Shown here one piece after another: positions 63,241-64,000 of a DNA stretch of 64,000 nt. The stretch is from an uncultured Eubacterium sp. (lineage in GTDB: Bacteria > Bacillota > Clostridia > Lachnospirales > Lachnospiraceae): the NCBI GenBank assembly GCA_934338065.1, contig CAKRGX010000002.1:136167-200166 (forward strand), read 5' to 3'. The position numbers and the translations under genes were made by a program. The notes under the pieces were generated by a model. It was given only the letters and a program-made list of their open reading frames with translations. It was not told the DNA's origin and searched no databases. Positions within the stretch are counted from its first letter, which is position 1. Each line of letters begins with the position of its first letter.

Positions 63241-64000
63241 TTAATAAACATCCGAATTCAGGATATCCTGAAAATCATCGACAGAGGCATAAACTTTCCC
63301 CTTCCATGTGATGCTGGTCAAGCCACTGCAACCATCAAATGCACTTCCTCCTATCTCCGTCACGCTGTCTGGTATCGTGATACTCGTCAGGCCACTGCAG
63401 TTTTCAAATGCATTTTCTCCTATCTCCGTCACACTGTCCGGTATCGTGATACTCGTCAGACCACTGCAGCCAGAAAATGCATACTCTCCTATCTCCGTTA
63501 CCCCTGACGGTACTTTTGTATTTTTACAACCTGCAATCAACGTATTACTGGATGTTTCAATGATTGCATTACAATTCTCTCTGCTGTCATATACTTTATT
63601 ATTTTCCTCTACTTTGATACTTTCCAGGCCACTGCAGCCAGAAAATGCACACTGTCCTATCTCCGTCACGCTGTCTGGTATCGTAATACTCGTCAGGCCA
63701 CTGCAGTTTTCAAATGCACTTTCTCCTATCTCCGTCACGCTGTCTGGTATCGTGATACTCGTCAGACCACTGCAGCCATAAAATGCATACCCTCCTATCT
63801 CCGTCACACTGTCTGGTATCGTAATACTCGTCAGGCCACTGCAGCCTTCAAATGCATACCATCCTATCTCCGTCACTCCATCCTTAACAATGACGTTTAC
63901 TTTCCCCCCTGTATTCTCAATCTCATCTGAATTTGTTCCATCGTACACGATTGTCACAATCCGCGAATTATATGCAGCCATAAAATCATTGACGGTGGTA
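63241..64000 (-). CDS. BspA-like leucine-rich-repeat surface protein (N-terminus cut by window edge)
   Basis: The frame is open to the right edge, so at least 252 residues of a longer protein are present. The region is built from 23-residue LRR_5 units of the type VTEIGxxAFxxCSGLTSITIPDS. A 56-residue interval between the two blocks contains a variant unit (LESIKVEENNKVYDS..., NTLIAGCKNTKVPSG). It ends with a WKGKVYASVDDFQDIL cap. Such proteins are secreted or wall-bound and often bind host or bacterial surfaces; signal peptide and anchor lie outside the window. Confidence 0.88.
   Translation of the reverse strand, partial: TTVNDFMAAYNSRIVTIVYDGTNSDEIENTGGKVNVIVKDGVTEIGWYAFEGCSGLTSITIPDSVTEIGGYAFYGCSGLTSITIPDSVTEIGESAFENCSGLTSITIPDSVTEIGQCAFSGCSGLESIKVEENNKVYDSRENCNAIIETSSNTLIAGCKNTKVPSGVTEIGEYAFSGCSGLTSITIPDSVTEIGENAFENCSGLTSITIPDSVTEIGGSAFDGCSGLTSITWKGKVYASVDDFQDILNSDVY
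63322..63515. repeat. 69-bp tandem repeats in the LRR gene, block 1
   Basis: The GCCACTGCA landmark recurs at 63322, 63391 and 63460, exactly 69 bp apart; the copies are nearly identical in DNA, not only in protein. Confidence 0.85.
63628..63880. repeat. 69-bp tandem repeats in the LRR gene, block 2
   Basis: The same landmark recurs at 63628, 63697, 63766 and 63835, again with a 69-bp period. The offset to block 1 is 168 bp (56 codons). Confidence 0.85.

Noticed and set aside
63308..63781. 157-residue plus-strand repeat frame opposite the LRR gene
   Set aside because: The periodic sequence only mirrors the 69-bp repeats of the real gene on the other strand.
1..64000. tRNA, rRNA, CRISPR arrays, insertion sequences, integrases, attachment sites
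   Set aside because: None recognised by eye on either strand; no transposase or integrase protein, and the only tandem repeats are inside the LRR gene.

Overview
The window looks like the chromosome of a low-to-mid GC, spore-forming anaerobic Firmicute, most likely a Lachnospiraceae-type gut Clostridium. The reasons are strong Shine-Dalgarno sites (GGAGG) before most genes, Firmicute-type -35/-10 promoters, dipicolinate synthase genes (spores), a two-gene transketolase, TetM-like GTPases with extra domains, and small families typical of Lachnospiraceae (DUF3877, DUF6472, DUF6583-like). This is inferred from family content; no rRNA or other phylogenetic marker was compared. No tRNA, rRNA, CRISPR array, insertion sequence or prophage was seen. 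The gene order reads as ordinary chromosome with tight operons, mostly on the minus strand.

Layout: (1) 1-5.9 kb: rsmH-type 16S methyltransferase cut by the left edge (minus), diverging from trkA-trkH potassium uptake and asnB (plus). (2) 5.9-10.6 kb, minus: dipicolinate synthase dpaB/dpaA, then a sulfur group of LysR regulator, ThiF/MoeB-like E1 enzyme and O-acetylhomoserine sulfhydrylase with a good promoter. (3) 10.6-13.7 kb: copper ATPase with a CopZ-like domain fused at its C-terminus (with an apparent internal start) and a DUF3877 gene; a perfect palindrome lies inside its promoter. (4) 13.7-23.0 kb, one long minus operon: aroA, argS, two ATPases (DUF234-type and DUF815), yqeG, pepP, a fused aroD-aroK, efp and a terminator. 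(5) 23-25.6 kb: split transketolase and small transaldolase. (6) 25.6-31.7 kb: arylsulfotransferase-like envelope protein co-translated with a c-di-GMP EAL protein, a beta-CASP RNase-like protein, and divergent carbamate kinase.

(7) 31.8-46.2 kb: a possible 11-gene minus operon from one strong promoter. It starts with two ABC half-transporters carrying an extra N-terminal domain and a zinc ribbon, with a DUF1854 gene between them. A classic heterodimeric ABC exporter pair, cysK, a GH10-like hydrolase, PAP2 phosphatase, two unknown proteins and a membrane-fused M15 peptidase follow. (8) 46.2-51.1 kb: mmpL, a coiled-coil YhgE-like partner and tetR, controlled by two matching operators and closed by a perfect terminator. 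(9) 51.2-56.7 kb: a subtilase without a signal peptide (plus), then Ig-like and leucine-rich surface proteins downstream of thioredoxin and thioredoxin reductase (minus). (10) 56.8-59.4 kb: a TetM-like ribosomal GTPase fused to a YacP/Rae1-like NYN nuclease domain. (11) 59.5-63.1 kb: folate operon folE-folP-folBK followed by pheA. (12) Right edge: a structured intergenic region and a BspA-like leucine-rich surface protein with 69-bp repeats, cut by the window end.

The most unusual items are the GTPase-NYN fusion, the DUF1854/zinc-ribbon ABC system, the copA gene that may also express a separate copper chaperone, the ATPase pair in the argS operon with a worn-out nuclease motif, and the EAL/arylsulfotransferase-like pair.
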